A stretch of 64,000 nt of DNA, from positions 340,788 to 404,787 of the forward strand of contig NZ_AOIB01000028.1 in assembly GCF_000337675.1 (NCBI RefSeq), given 5' to 3'. Source of the DNA: Natronococcus amylolyticus DSM 10524 (GTDB lineage: Archaea; Halobacteriota; Halobacteria; Halobacteriales; Natrialbaceae). The first letter of the stretch is position 1. Every line of letters starts with the position of its first letter. A model generated the notes under the pieces. The model saw only the letters and a program-made list of their open reading frames with translations. It was not told the DNA's origin and did no database searches. Made by a program: the position numbers and the translations under genes. Of this stretch, positions 52,093 to 62,014 are shown piece after piece.

Positions 52093-52857
52093 TCAGCCGT
52101 ACGCCAGGGTCACCTTGATCTCGCCAGCTTTGTCTCGGAGTCGATCGACAAGTTCGTTCTGGACAGATTTTTCCTTGAACCGGCTAGCGGGGCCGAACAG
52201 ACCAAGCGCTCCAAGCAGATCATCGCCCGGTGTATAGACTGGAACGGCTGCGCCACAGAGTCCACTCATGTACTCCTCATTGTTGATCCCGTACCCCTGC
52301 TCGCGAATCTGATCAAGTTCCTCGTAGAGGTCATCCGGGTCTGTGATCGTATTTGCTGTGTGCCGTTCGAGGTCCGTTTCTTCGATATACCGGTCGATCT
52401 CATCGTCGTCCCACTCTGTGAGAATAACTTTCCCCGAAGCCAGCGAATATAGCGGTCGACGCTTCCCGATCATCGTATCCGAAAGACTTCCGTACCGGTG
52501 GAGGTAGACGCCTTCGTACCCCTCCTCTACGAGGAACACGGCCCGTTCGTCGGTCTCCTGACCAAGTTCGAACACTTTGCGTTTCGCAGCCGTATATCCG
52601 GCCTCACGGTTCCGCGTCTTCTCGCTGATCTCGAGCAGTTTCAGGCCGATGTAATATCCCCCGTCAGTTTCGATGACGTACCCCATGTCGGTAAGCGTCG
52701 CGAGGTGACGATAGACTGTACTCTTCGAAAGATTCGTCCGCTCGGTGATTTCGGTGATGGTAAGTCCCTCTTCGGTCTTCAGTGTCTCGAGAATCCTGAA
52801 CGATTTTTTCGTCGTTGAGACGCCCGCATCGGTTCTATCAACCCGTTCTGTGGTCAT
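52093..52857 (-). CDS. IclR family transcriptional regulator
   Basis: The 254-residue regulator has a winged HTH at about 15-75 (KKSFRILETLKTEEGLTITE, ERTNLSKSTVYRHLATLTDM) and the IclR effector domain (about 90-250, YSLASGKVILTEWDDDEIDR, GYGINNEEYMSGLCGAAVPV with the conserved Cys). It lies next to the glutaryl-CoA-type dehydrogenase and at the left edge of the acid-degradation module, so an organic acid or its CoA ester could be the ligand. Confidence 0.9.
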   Translation of the reverse strand: MTTERVDRTDAGVSTTKKSFRILETLKTEEGLTITEITERTNLSKSTVYRHLATLTDMGYVIETDGGYYIGLKLLEISEKTRNREAGYTAAKRKVFELGQETDERAVFLVEEGYEGVYLHRYGSLSDTMIGKRRPLYSLASGKVILTEWDDDEIDRYIEETDLERHTANTITDPDDLYEELDQIREQGYGINNEEYMSGLCGAAVPVYTPGDDLLGALGLFGPASRFKEKSVQNELVDRLRDKAGEIKVTLAYG

Positions 52858-53116
52858 ACCCTCCCATTCTCGGATATCACAATCAATGTTCCGGATAGCA
52901 AAACGGAGCTCTCATTGTGCGGAACAAACGTGATTCGATTCGTCTATCGGTAGGACTGTTTCACTGTACGGAACTCAGCACCGAATAACGGATCAGTTCC
53001 CTCGAGTAGCGCTTTGCCGGTCCTGACGGTGAGTCCCGTTGCTGGCGGGAACGTCACTAGCCGAATAGCAGACGACGAAAACCGGTGGCGATTCAGTAAT
53101 GCTTCGGGTGACGATC

Positions 53117-54280
53117 CTACTGGTAAGCCTGGAGACCGGTAAGCTCCTCACCGAGGACGAGCGTGTGAATGTCGTGGGTACCCTCGTAGGTGTACACCGT
53201 CTCCATGTTCGCCATGTGGCGCATCGGAGAGTAGTCGGTCGTGATCCCGTTTCCGCCGAGCATCTCGCGGGCGACCTTGGACTGTTCTCGTGCCATCCTG
53301 ACGTTGTTGCGCTTGGACATCGAAACGTGCTGTGGCTGCATCTCGCCGCGCTCTTTGAGCTCCGCGAGCCGGTAGGCAAGCAGCTGCGCAAGGGTGATCT
53401 GAGTCGCCATCTCGGCAAGTTTCTGTTGTTGAAGCTGGAACCGACCGATCGGGCCACCGAATTGTTCGCGATCCAGCGCGTACTGGCGGGCCTCCTCGAA
53501 GCAATCCCGTGCCGCACCGACAGCACCCCAGGCGATTCCGTAGCGAGCCTGCGTGAGACACGACAGTGGGCCCTTCATGCCCGACACTCCCGGCAAGACG
53601 TTCTCCTCAGGCACGCGCACATCATTGAGTCCAATTTCGCCCGTAATCGACGCCCGCAGCGAGAGCTTCTCGGTGATCTTGTTCGTCGAGACGCCGTCCC
53701 GATCGGTCTCGACGAGGAACCCCCGAACAGGATCATCCTCGGCAGAGCGATCGCGCGCCCAGACAACGGCGACGTCGGCGATCGGTGAGTTCGTGATCCA
53801 CGTCTTGGCGCCGTTCAGCACGTAACCGTCATCGTTGCGTTCAGCGTATGTCGTCATTCCGGAAGGGTTCGACCCGTGCTCGGGTTCCGTGAGTCCGAAG
53901 CAGCCAATTGCTTCGCCTCGCCCCATCGCCGGGAGCCATTCCTCTTTCTGTTCTTCACTCCCGTACGCATGAATCGGATACATCACGAGTGCGCCCTGGA
54001 CCGAGGCCATCGACCGAAGTCCCGAGTCGCCCGCTTCAAGTTCCTGCATTAGCAGGCCATAGGCGGTTTCGGAAACGTTGGGAGAGCCGTACCCCTCGAG
54101 GTTCGGCGCGTAAAATCCAAGTTCTCCCATCTCGGTAATGAGGTCCTCCGGGAATGTCCCGGCTTCGAAATGGTCGCCAATATCGGGTTTGACGTGTTCC
54201 TCGACGAACTCCCGGGCGGTATCCCGGATCATTCGCTCTTCTTGATCGAGGTCTGCTTCGAGCTGCACGAAATCCAGCAT
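53117..54280 (-). CDS. Glutaryl-CoA dehydrogenase-like acyl-CoA dehydrogenase
   Basis: The 387-residue FAD enzyme has the acyl-CoA dehydrogenase domains: CFGLTEPEHGSNPSGMTTYA (FAD/substrate loop), GAKTWITNSPIADVAVVWAR, and TYEGTHDIHTLVLGEELTGL at the C-terminus with the catalytic Glu. The YEGTHDIH ending with Arg-rich ISL..R region is typical of glutaryl-CoA dehydrogenase, which oxidises and decarboxylates glutaryl-CoA to crotonyl-CoA. ATG 54280 (MLDFVQLEAD) is chosen because it abuts an inverted repeat and the longer frame (54328) is unlike the family. Confidence 0.85.
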   Translation of the reverse strand: MLDFVQLEADLDQEERMIRDTAREFVEEHVKPDIGDHFEAGTFPEDLITEMGELGFYAPNLEGYGSPNVSETAYGLLMQELEAGDSGLRSMASVQGALVMYPIHAYGSEEQKEEWLPAMGRGEAIGCFGLTEPEHGSNPSGMTTYAERNDDGYVLNGAKTWITNSPIADVAVVWARDRSAEDDPVRGFLVETDRDGVSTNKITEKLSLRASITGEIGLNDVRVPEENVLPGVSGMKGPLSCLTQARYGIAWGAVGAARDCFEEARQYALDREQFGGPIGRFQLQQQKLAEMATQITLAQLLAYRLAELKERGEMQPQHVSMSKRNNVRMAREQSKVAREMLGGNGITTDYSPMRHMANMETVYTYEGTHDIHTLVLGEELTGLQAYQ

Positions 54281-54296
54281 ACCATCTAGTATGGTA
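54280..54296. promoter_or_regulatory. Inverted repeat TACCAT-N5-ATGGTA at the dehydrogenase start
   Basis: TACCAT (54280-54285) and ATGGTA (54291-54296) are inverse complements directly before the ATG of the dehydrogenase (one base overlap). The half-site TACCATA also occurs in the repeats at 12719 and 37682. It could be the IclR operator. Confidence 0.4.
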
Positions 54297-54560
54297 AGGG
54301 AACAATAGGCGTTGTGGTCTCCTACCACCGCAGACGACCATACTCAGTGTTCTTCCCTGCGGAAATTCCATCGATTTCCGGCAATTGATCGAGCAATTCC
54401 GACGGTCGAAATTCACTATGTGAAACGGCGTGATAGCTCCCAGCTCGGTGCCCAGCTTATCAACACTGAATTAAGAGATTCGAGCACAGACCGATTTCTC
54501 GCGGCACAAAAACCGACACGAGTGTTTCGCTGCGACACCAGTGCCAACACCAAACGGAAC

Positions 54561-54573
54561 TATTATATATTAT
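54561..54573 (+). promoter_or_regulatory. Putative TATA box of the TRAP operon
   Basis: TATTATATATTAT is centred about 26 bases before the ATG at 54593, arguing for a leaderless transcript beginning there and against the ATG at 54578, which would lie upstream of the predicted start point. Confidence 0.5.
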
Positions 54574-54592
54574 CACTATGGATTACCTTACC

Positions 54593-55636
54593 ATGCCGAT
54601 CGGAGAACATTACAGCCGCCAGACTCGTCGTTCGTTGCTTGCTGGGGTTGGAATCGGGGCGGCTGCAGCGACTGCCGGCTGTCTCGACGATATTCAAGGG
54701 AGTCTTGAGGATGATGAACAGCACGACATCAGAATGCGAACCTCAGGGTCTGAAACGGCGGCTTACGGCGCCAATGAGGGTATTGCAAGTGTTGTTAACG
54801 ATAACACCGATGCCGTGTACGTTGAGGCCCAGACGAGTTCGGGGACGGAGGCAAATATCGGTGCGCTCGACGACGAGAGCGCCGAGATGGTGTATATCCA
54901 GAACTGGTCCGCCAGGGAAGTCGCCGAGGGTGTCGAGCCGTTTGGCGACCTCACCTTCGAGATGGCCCAGGTGTTTCACTTTTATGACCTGCCGTGGTTC
55001 TTCTGTACCCCTGATGAGAACCTCGAGACCCTCTCGGACATCGAGGAAGGGACGACAATCTCGCCGACACCGGAGGGTTCAGGAACCGCGCCTGCCCTTG
55101 AACACGCGCTAGAACAGGTTGCGGAATACGATCGTGTCAGCTACGACTTCGGGGAGCAGGGTAACGCGATGAATGAGGGCCAGCTCGATGTTGGCGTTGG
55201 TACCTACATGAATTTCCAGATTATCCCGGGCTGGATTCAGGAGATGATGGGGACAGTTGATCTGCACGTCCTCGGCGTTGACGACGAGATGCTCGAAGAG
55301 TGGGAGGGAGACGATCAGCTCCTCATCGAATCGTTTGACGGTTCCGAACTCGAAGGTGCTGCTTCGGTACCCGACGAAATTCACTGCCCAACGTTTGCCT
55401 ACAACTTCGTCTGTCGGGACGACCTCGATTACGACGCTGTCTACTCGTTCCTCGAAACGATGTACGATAATCGCGAGGCGCTTCAGGAGTATAGCGCGCT
55501 GCTCGACCGGCTTGAGGACGACGAGTTCTGGGTTGAAAACATGTACGACGAGGTCCCGTTCCACGCCGCTGCCGCCGACTTCTACGAGGAGATCGGTGTC
55601 TGGTCAGACGAGTTCGAACGAGCGGATGGCGAGTAG
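54593..55636 (+). CDS. TAXI-type TRAP transporter binding lipoprotein
   Basis: The 347-residue protein has a Tat signal (RQTRRSLLAGVGIG) and a lipobox TAGC, then the TAXI-family body: MRTSGSETAAYGANEGIAS, TSSGTEANIGALDDESAEMV (the TAXI T.GS..N...L pattern) and DVGVGTYMNFQ. TAXI proteins bind organic acids such as glutamate or alpha-ketoacids for a TRAP permease. ATG 54593 is preferred from the TATA spacing. It is followed after six bases by the fused permease gene. Confidence 0.85.
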   Translation: MPIGEHYSRQTRRSLLAGVGIGAAAATAGCLDDIQGSLEDDEQHDIRMRTSGSETAAYGANEGIASVVNDNTDAVYVEAQTSSGTEANIGALDDESAEMVYIQNWSAREVAEGVEPFGDLTFEMAQVFHFYDLPWFFCTPDENLETLSDIEEGTTISPTPEGSGTAPALEHALEQVAEYDRVSYDFGEQGNAMNEGQLDVGVGTYMNFQIIPGWIQEMMGTVDLHVLGVDDEMLEEWEGDDQLLIESFDGSELEGAASVPDEIHCPTFAYNFVCRDDLDYDAVYSFLETMYDNREALQEYSALLDRLEDDEFWVENMYDEVPFHAAAADFYEEIGVWSDEFERADGE

Positions 55637-55642
55637 CTAACG

Positions 55643-57733
55643 ATGGCTGCCACCAGTCGGTCCGACGAACATGACAACGCCCCTCGGATGCTGAACGGCA
55701 CCGTCTACGCGTTCGGAGTACTGCTGACGCTGTTGACGATCGGCTACGCGACGGTGCTCGCATTTGGTCTGCCGCGGGTCGGTATCTACCGCCAGTCGGA
55801 GATGTACGTAAACGTTTTCCTCGGGCTTGGACTGGCGACGTACTACGTCGACCGGGCACGAACAGCATACCAAGTTGCAGACAAAACAGCGGCCGACGAT
55901 ATCGGATCGCAGGGATTGCGCGGTCGACTCAGGACCGCATACGCGCGGATCAACCCCGCGATTATCATCGGGTTGGCGATCGCGTCCCTCGTCTCAACTG
56001 CATACGTTCACATCAATTTCAATCGGTTGTTTGAGGACGCTCACCTCGCTGGCTACACCAGCGTCGACATTCTGGTCGGAACCGTCCTCATCGTTCTGGC
56101 CATCGACGCTACACGACGCGCGTTCGGCTGGGTGATCGCAGCTGTCGCCATTGGCTCGGTGCTGTACGCTCACTGGCTGGTAATTGGGCTCATTTTCCTC
56201 GCATCGAACGCAGTGCCTGTTGTCGATGTTCCCGGAGTTTTCCGCCACACAGGGATGACCTGGACCGAAATTGCCCGCGACGGCGCGATCAGTATCAACG
56301 GTGTCTATGATTCGACGCTAATGGGGATCGGCTCAACCTGGGTCGCGATATTCATTATGTTTGCCGGCATCGCGAAAGCGTTTGGGCTGATGGAGTTCGT
56401 CCTCGATATTGGTCGCGAACTCGGCTCAAGCCTTCGTACTGGTGTCGTCCAGGTTGCGGTCATTTCCAGTATGATCATGGGATCGATTACCGGTAGCGCC
56501 GCCGCGAACACGGCCACAACAGGTAGTTTCACGATCCCCATGCTACAAGAGCAGGGTATTCGCGACGACTTCGCGGCCTCGATCGAGGCAGTTGCCTCAG
56601 CCGGTGGGCAAATGCTTCCTCCGGTGATGGGGGTCGCCGCATTTCTGATGGCAGATCTCCTTGGTGTCAGCTATGTCCAAGTCATCCAAGCTGGCGTGAT
56701 CCCGGCCGCGTTGTTTTACCTCTCAGTCTGCGTTGCGGTCCACTTTGCTGTCCTCAAATTTGGGTGGACGTCCCGCGAACTGTCGTCGTTCGACTGGCGG
56801 CTCCTACTCACCGGACTCCACTTCGCAATCCCACTGTTCGTCTTGCTATACACCTTAATATATCTCCGATATACGCCGCTGTCCGCGGGGCTGTACACGA
56901 TCCTTACGATCTTCGGTGTGATGATCGTCAAGAACTTCTACGACGCTGGCATCGGAGTCGACACCGCACAGTCCACAGGGAGACAGACACTTGACGGTGT
57001 CTCCCGCGGCGGCCTCGAGATGGCGCCGCTGGTAGGTGTGCTCGCTGCAATGGGCCTGATCGTCGAACTACTCGAAGGGACAGGTTTGACCCAGGGAATT
57101 GCCACGGCAATCATCGGATTGGGCGGTGGATTGCTCATTGTCGTTCTGGTACTGGCGATGATCACCAGCATCTTGTTCGGTCTGGGGATGCCGACGCCAG
57201 CGGCGTACATCCTCGTCGTCGTCCTCGTCGCCCCCGGTGTCATTCAGATGGGGGTTCCCGAGCTGACGACCCACATGTTCGTTTTCTACTTTGCGATGCT
57301 GTCGGCAATTACACCACCGGTCGCCATCTCGGTAGCCATCGGCTCGCGTATCGCCGGAACAAGCTTCATGAAGGCGTGTCTGCAAGCGCTCCGGATCGGT
57401 GCACCCGGATTCGTCGTTCCGTTCGCCTTCGTCGCGAACAACAGCCTCATTTACTGGTCGACGGAGACGATCGTCGCGTTCCCTCTCGTCCTTCTTGGAA
57501 CAATCGGGCTCGTCGTGGCTACCGTCGGCTTTGACGGCGCACACGACCTCAGCTACCCGATAAGGGCCAGCTACGTCGCCGCCTCGTTCGCTGCGATGTT
57601 CGGTTCGCTCGGCCACGTCGGCATTCAACTCACCGGTGCCGGGCTCGTCGCCGCTGGGCTGGGCTACGCAAACCTGGTCGTCGGCTACAACGCCGAGGCT
57701 CGGCGAGGAGCCGAGCCGTCGGCGGCCGAGTGA
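55643..57733 (+). CDS. TRAP transporter fused permease (4TM/12TM)
   Basis: The 696-residue membrane protein joins DctQ-like helices (about 20-180) to a DctM-like body. DctM marks are GSITGSAAANTATTGSFTIP (about 278-297), GQMLPPVMGVAAFLMADLLG (about 325-344) and GLGMPTPAAYILVVVLVAPG. Fused permeases are usual partners of TAXI binding proteins, as here. Together they form a sodium- or proton-driven importer for an acid. The last 60 residues add three helices not needed for DctM. Confidence 0.9.
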   Translation: MAATSRSDEHDNAPRMLNGTVYAFGVLLTLLTIGYATVLAFGLPRVGIYRQSEMYVNVFLGLGLATYYVDRARTAYQVADKTAADDIGSQGLRGRLRTAYARINPAIIIGLAIASLVSTAYVHINFNRLFEDAHLAGYTSVDILVGTVLIVLAIDATRRAFGWVIAAVAIGSVLYAHWLVIGLIFLASNAVPVVDVPGVFRHTGMTWTEIARDGAISINGVYDSTLMGIGSTWVAIFIMFAGIAKAFGLMEFVLDIGRELGSSLRTGVVQVAVISSMIMGSITGSAAANTATTGSFTIPMLQEQGIRDDFAASIEAVASAGGQMLPPVMGVAAFLMADLLGVSYVQVIQAGVIPAALFYLSVCVAVHFAVLKFGWTSRELSSFDWRLLLTGLHFAIPLFVLLYTLIYLRYTPLSAGLYTILTIFGVMIVKNFYDAGIGVDTAQSTGRQTLDGVSRGGLEMAPLVGVLAAMGLIVELLEGTGLTQGIATAIIGLGGGLLIVVLVLAMITSILFGLGMPTPAAYILVVVLVAPGVIQMGVPELTTHMFVFYFAMLSAITPPVAISVAIGSRIAGTSFMKACLQALRIGAPGFVVPFAFVANNSLIYWSTETIVAFPLVLLGTIGLVVATVGFDGAHDLSYPIRASYVAASFAAMFGSLGHVGIQLTGAGLVAAGLGYANLVVGYNAEARRGAEPSAAE

Positions 57734-57806
57734 GCGGCCGAGCAAACCTCTTTTCAACACGGTTCGGAGTGGCAACGTTTTTGTAGTGTTCACAGGACTC
57801 ATACAT

Positions 57807-59363
57807 ATGACGAATCTCGTGACAGCAGTCGCCGATACTGTCGACTCAAATTCGGACGCACCAGCTATCGCGTTTGATGGCCGGGAGGTGAGCTACGAGA
57901 CGTTCTGGGAGCGTGCCGGACGATTCGCGAAAGCGCTCAACGACCGTGGGATTGGTAAAGGAGACCGTGTCGGGATCTACCTACCGAACCTTCCCCAGTT
58001 TGTGACTGCCTTTTATGGTACGCTACGGGCCGGTGCCATCGTCGTCCCGATGAACCCTCAATACAAAGCCCGCGAGATCAGCCACCTACTCGGCGACAGT
58101 GAGGCGAAAGCGGTTGTCTCGCTTCCCGAGAAGGTGTCCGAGGTCGTTGACGTCATCGACGACACCGACGTCGAGCATGTTATCTCGGTCGGCGATGGCG
58201 CTGGATCGGAGAAGCCTGTCGACTTCGAGGTCTTTCTCGCCGACGAGACACTCGACATCGTTGAGCGCGCCGACGATGATATCGCCGTCCAACCCTACAC
58301 GTCGGGAACTACTGGAACGCCGAAAGGAGTCCTATTGACACACCATAATATCGCGTGGACGACGCGGGCGAACGCGGACGTTCCACCGGGTGGCTTTCAA
58401 GCCGCGGATCGGCTTATCGGCACCCTTCCTCTGTTTCATATCTACGGTATGTCCGTCGTCATGAACGGCGCGATGTATAGCGGTGGCACCTACTACCCGG
58501 TTTCCTCCTGGGATGCCCCTACAGTAATGGATCAACTCGAGAATGACGAAATCACCATCATGTTCGGTGTGCCAGCGATGTTCAACGACATGATCAACCA
58601 GCCGGACGCCGCCGAGTACGAGTTTGAGGCGCTGCGGTTCGTCAATTCCGGCGGTGCGAGCCTCCCGATCGAGGTGCTCGAACGGTTCGAATCATTGTAT
58701 GATATCCAACTCAACGAGGGGTACGGGCTGACCGAGACCAGCCCTGTCACTCACGCCAATACGTCCGATGCCCGTCGAAAGGGCAGTATCGGTCGACCGC
58801 TGGAGGGTGTACGGGCGAAGGTCGTCGACGAGGAGTTTGAAGAGGTGCCCCGCGTCGAGGAGGGACCCGTCGATGAAGAGGAAGCGGCGCTCCACGAAAT
58901 CACCGGAGAACTCGTCGTAGCCGGCCCGAACGTGATGAAGGGGTACTACGGCTTGCCGGAGGCCAACGAGGAAGTCTTCACTGAGGCGGAAGGAACCCGC
59001 TGGTTCCACACGGGCGATATCTGCTACTGGGACGAGGACGATTTCTTCTTCGTCGTCGACCGCGAGAAGCACATGATCGTCACAGGTGGCTACAACGTCT
59101 ACCCGCGCGAAGTCGAGGAACTCCTGTTCGAACACGAGGCTGTCGCCGACGCCGCCGTTGTCGGCGTCCCCGACGAGCGGCGGGGTGAGACTGTCAAGGC
59201 GCTCGTGGTCCCGACGTCCGACGCTGAAACATCACCCGAGGAAATCAAGCAGTACTGTCTCCGGAGCATGGCGGAGTACAAACACCCACGCGAGGTAGAG
59301 TTCGTGGCGGAACTCCCACGAACGACGACCGGTAAGGTCCAGAAGTTCAAAATTCAGGAGTAA
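57807..59363 (+). CDS. AMP-forming acyl-CoA ligase
   Basis: The 518-residue adenylate-forming enzyme has motif A3 YTSGTTGTPKGVLLTH (about 167-182), A5 GYGLTETSPVTH, A7 FHTGDICYWDED, A8 DREKHMIVTGGYNVYPREVE and the C-terminal catalytic Lys in RTTTGKVQKF. It activates a carboxylic acid to acyl-CoA with ATP. The substrate cannot be assigned, but the importer and beta-oxidation genes around it suggest a fatty or dicarboxylic/aryl acid taken up by the TRAP system. ATG 57807 was chosen; the longer frame overlaps the permease. A TTTTTG box lies 30 bases upstream. Confidence 0.88.
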   Translation: MTNLVTAVADTVDSNSDAPAIAFDGREVSYETFWERAGRFAKALNDRGIGKGDRVGIYLPNLPQFVTAFYGTLRAGAIVVPMNPQYKAREISHLLGDSEAKAVVSLPEKVSEVVDVIDDTDVEHVISVGDGAGSEKPVDFEVFLADETLDIVERADDDIAVQPYTSGTTGTPKGVLLTHHNIAWTTRANADVPPGGFQAADRLIGTLPLFHIYGMSVVMNGAMYSGGTYYPVSSWDAPTVMDQLENDEITIMFGVPAMFNDMINQPDAAEYEFEALRFVNSGGASLPIEVLERFESLYDIQLNEGYGLTETSPVTHANTSDARRKGSIGRPLEGVRAKVVDEEFEEVPRVEEGPVDEEEAALHEITGELVVAGPNVMKGYYGLPEANEEVFTEAEGTRWFHTGDICYWDEDDFFFVVDREKHMIVTGGYNVYPREVEELLFEHEAVADAAVVGVPDERRGETVKALVVPTSDAETSPEEIKQYCLRSMAEYKHPREVEFVAELPRTTTGKVQKFKIQE

Positions 59364-59520
59364 GCACGAACCGAACGGAGCTAACCCGTCCTCGACCACT
59401 GAGCCCTCACACCGATCGAACAGCGACGCCCTTGTTTACAATTCTAACAAAATAGTGGATTTTTCTTCCGTTGTTTGTTGAAACCGAAGTTGTTTTGTAA
59501 CCGGGTAACGTTATACGAGT

Positions 59521-60660
59521 ATGGCATTCGCCCTGTCCGACGAGCACCGAGCTATCCGTGATGCCGTTCGCGAGTTCGGCGAGAACGAAATAAAGCCGGT
59601 GGCAGAAGAGTACGACCGAGAAGGCACGTACCCCGAGGAAATCCGCAAGGAGGCGGCGAAATATGATTTCGTTGCGCCGGGGATTCCTCTGGAATACGAC
59701 GGTGCCGGAATGGATAAGATCTCCTCGACGGTCGTTACTGAAGAACTGTGGCGCGCCGATCCCGGCATCGGTTCTGCCGTCGGCTCCGCCGGCTTCGGAA
59801 CGAACATGATCATGGAGTTCGGTGACGAGTGGATGAAAGAGGAGTGGCTACCGAAGATCGCCAACGGCGAGACTGCCTCTTGTTCGATGATCTCCGAGCC
59901 CGCACACGGTTCGAACGTCGCGGGCATCGAAACGATCGCTGAGAAGGACGATGACGGCTACGTCCTGAACGGCAACAAGATGTGGATCACCAACGGGACG
60001 GTTGCCGACGTCGGCGTCTTGATGGCCAAGACTAGTCCAGACGAAGGCCATCGTGGTATTACCGCTTTTCTCGTTGAGATGGACACAGACGGCATCTCGA
60101 CGGAAAAGATCGAAAACAAGCTTGGGATCCGTGCCTCAGACCTTGCGGAGGTCGTCGTAGACGACGTTCGCGTCTCTGAGGACAACGTTATCGGTGAGGT
60201 CGACAAGGGGTTCTATCAGCTTATGGAGTTCTTCGCCTCCGGCCGTACAAGTGTCGCCGCCCAGGCAGTCGGTGCCGCACAGGGTGCACTCGATGCCGCA
60301 ATCGACTACGCTGGTGAGCGCGAGCAGTTTGGCCAGAAGATCAAGGAGTTCCAGGCTATCGAACACAAACTTGCCGAGATGGCGACCCGCGTTGAAGCGG
60401 CCCGCTCGCTGACCTACCGTGCCGCGACCGAAGTCGAGCAGAACAATCAGGATGTCGCCGCACAGTTCTCGAGTATGGCAAAACTCTTCGCCAGCGAAAT
60501 TGCAGTCGAGGTCGCGGATGAGGGAATTCAGGTGCACGGCGGCTCGGGCTACGTCACGGATTACCCGGCCGAGCGCTACTACCGTGACGCCCGTATCACG
60601 AAGATTTACGAGGGCACCTCAGAAATCCAGAAGAATATTATCGCAGATCAACTGCTGTAG
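59521..60660 (+). CDS. Acyl-CoA dehydrogenase
   Basis: The 379-residue FAD enzyme has CSMISEPAHGSNVAGIETIA (about 118-137), NGNKMWITNGTVADVGVLM (about 151-169), QFGQKIKEFQAIEHKLAEMA (about 268-287) and KIYEGTSEIQKNIIADQLL at the end, with the catalytic Glu in YEGTSE. It oxidises acyl-CoA to enoyl-CoA. It follows the ligase after a 157-base gap with AT-rich sequence and GTTTTGTAACC repeats but no ORF. Confidence 0.92.
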   Translation: MAFALSDEHRAIRDAVREFGENEIKPVAEEYDREGTYPEEIRKEAAKYDFVAPGIPLEYDGAGMDKISSTVVTEELWRADPGIGSAVGSAGFGTNMIMEFGDEWMKEEWLPKIANGETASCSMISEPAHGSNVAGIETIAEKDDDGYVLNGNKMWITNGTVADVGVLMAKTSPDEGHRGITAFLVEMDTDGISTEKIENKLGIRASDLAEVVVDDVRVSEDNVIGEVDKGFYQLMEFFASGRTSVAAQAVGAAQGALDAAIDYAGEREQFGQKIKEFQAIEHKLAEMATRVEAARSLTYRAATEVEQNNQDVAAQFSSMAKLFASEIAVEVADEGIQVHGGSGYVTDYPAERYYRDARITKIYEGTSEIQKNIIADQLL

Positions 60661-60702
60661 GCAGCGGCTCCGTTCCTTTTCGGTAGCTTTCGTTTCCCTC
60701 GC

Positions 60703-61845
60703 TCAGGGTTCGGGAACGCGGAACTCGATAGCAGCACCCTGACCGTAACCGACGCACATCGTCGATAGGCCGAGGCCACCACCACGTCTCTGAAGCTCGT
60801 GGATCAACGTGACGGGGAGACGAGCGCCCGACGCACCGAGCGGATGACCCAGCGCGATTGCACCGCCGTTGACGTTGAACACCTCGTCGTCGAAGCCGAG
60901 TTCCTCCTGACAGTACAGCGTCTGACTAGCGAAGGCCTCGTTGAGTTCGACGAGGTCGTAGTCATCTGCAGAGCGGCCGTTTCGGTTCCAAATACCTTGT
61001 ACGGCTGGAACGGGTCCGATCCCCATCACCTCGGGGTCAACGCCGGCAACTTCGTGGTCGCCGACTTCAGCCATGATCCCGAGTCCTCGTTCTTCGGCGA
61101 ATGCCTTACTCGTGAGCATGACGGCCGCCGCCCCGTCGGAAATCTGGGAGGCGTTGGCAGCGGTGACAGTTCCATCTTCCTCAAAAGCCGGTGGCAGCCC
61201 CGAAATCTTCTCCTGGGTCGTGCCAGGACGGAGACCCTCGTCTTCGTGGACGACCTTCTCGTCGGTTTCGATGGGGACGATTTCGTCGTCAAAGCGGCCC
61301 TCATCGTTGGCTTCACAGGCGCGCTGCTGGCTGCGTGCACCGTAGGCGTCCTGTTCCTCTCGGCTGATGTCGTACCGCCGAGCAACCGTCTCGGCCGTCT
61401 GGCCCATCTGGAGGTCCGCGGCGTCGTACTGCTCCGCAATAGCATCGTAGGACCCAATTCCTTTCCGGCGTTCGGTTCGGCTCATGTTCTCGACGCCACC
61501 CGCGACGACGACCGTCCGCTGCCCTGCACGGATGGAGTCGCTGGCGCTCATGATCGCCTCGGCAGAGGAGGCACAAAGTCGGTCGATGGTAGTCCCAGGT
61601 ACGTCCTCGCCGAGTTCGGAGCAGAGTGCGATCACGCGGGCGATATTATTGCTCTGTTCGTCAACCTGCATCGCACAGCCCCATCGAACGTCATCTACAT
61701 CATCACTCGTCAAGCCGGTGCGTTCGAGCATCGTGTCGACTAGCGGTACGGAAAGTTCTGCGCTGCCGGTTTCAGCGAAGGCGCCGTCGTGTTTTCCTTG
61801 TGGCGTTCGAACGGCTTGGACAACTACTGGCTGAATATCGCTCAT
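60703..61845 (-). CDS. Acetyl-CoA C-acyltransferase (thiolase)
   Basis: The 380-residue thiolase has the nucleophilic Cys91 in TIDRLCASSAEAIMSA, the GGAIALGHPLGASGARLPVT segment with His, and a C-terminal STMCVGYGQGAAIEF with the second Cys. It splits 3-ketoacyl-CoA with CoA, or acts in reverse. It lies on the opposite strand from its functional neighbours, convergent with the acyl-CoA dehydrogenase and divergent from 3-hydroxyacyl-CoA dehydrogenase. Confidence 0.92.
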   Translation of the reverse strand: MSDIQPVVVQAVRTPQGKHDGAFAETGSAELSVPLVDTMLERTGLTSDDVDDVRWGCAMQVDEQSNNIARVIALCSELGEDVPGTTIDRLCASSAEAIMSASDSIRAGQRTVVVAGGVENMSRTERRKGIGSYDAIAEQYDAADLQMGQTAETVARRYDISREEQDAYGARSQQRACEANDEGRFDDEIVPIETDEKVVHEDEGLRPGTTQEKISGLPPAFEEDGTVTAANASQISDGAAAVMLTSKAFAEERGLGIMAEVGDHEVAGVDPEVMGIGPVPAVQGIWNRNGRSADDYDLVELNEAFASQTLYCQEELGFDDEVFNVNGGAIALGHPLGASGARLPVTLIHELQRRGGGLGLSTMCVGYGQGAAIEFRVPEP

Positions 61846-62014
61846 CGGTCGTCACGGTGTTTCGGGAGAAAGGGTAAAGTCGCTCCGTTCTCGGCAGGCG
61901 TCACGTCGCCCGATATCTTGCCTCGTCCCGGTCCGCCGACCGTACTGGTCACCTCCAGCACGCAGGGTGTGGGAACAGGAACGCTTTTGATCGGCTCGCT
62001 TGTGGGTTTCGACC

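Noticed and set aside
12719..54296. Calling every TACCAT/ATGGTA six-mer an operator (for example near ade at 29937 or azgA at 32986)
   Set aside because: A six-base word is expected many times by chance in 64 kb; only the 13-mer pair and the spaced palindrome were kept.
57636..57806. Longer N-terminus for the acyl-CoA ligase
   Set aside because: It overlaps the TRAP permease gene and is unlike adenylate-forming enzymes; the ATG at 57807 fits.
60799..61743. 314-residue open frame on the plus strand
   Set aside because: It is antisense to the thiolase gene, which has full family motifs; the plus-strand product has no recognisable motif.
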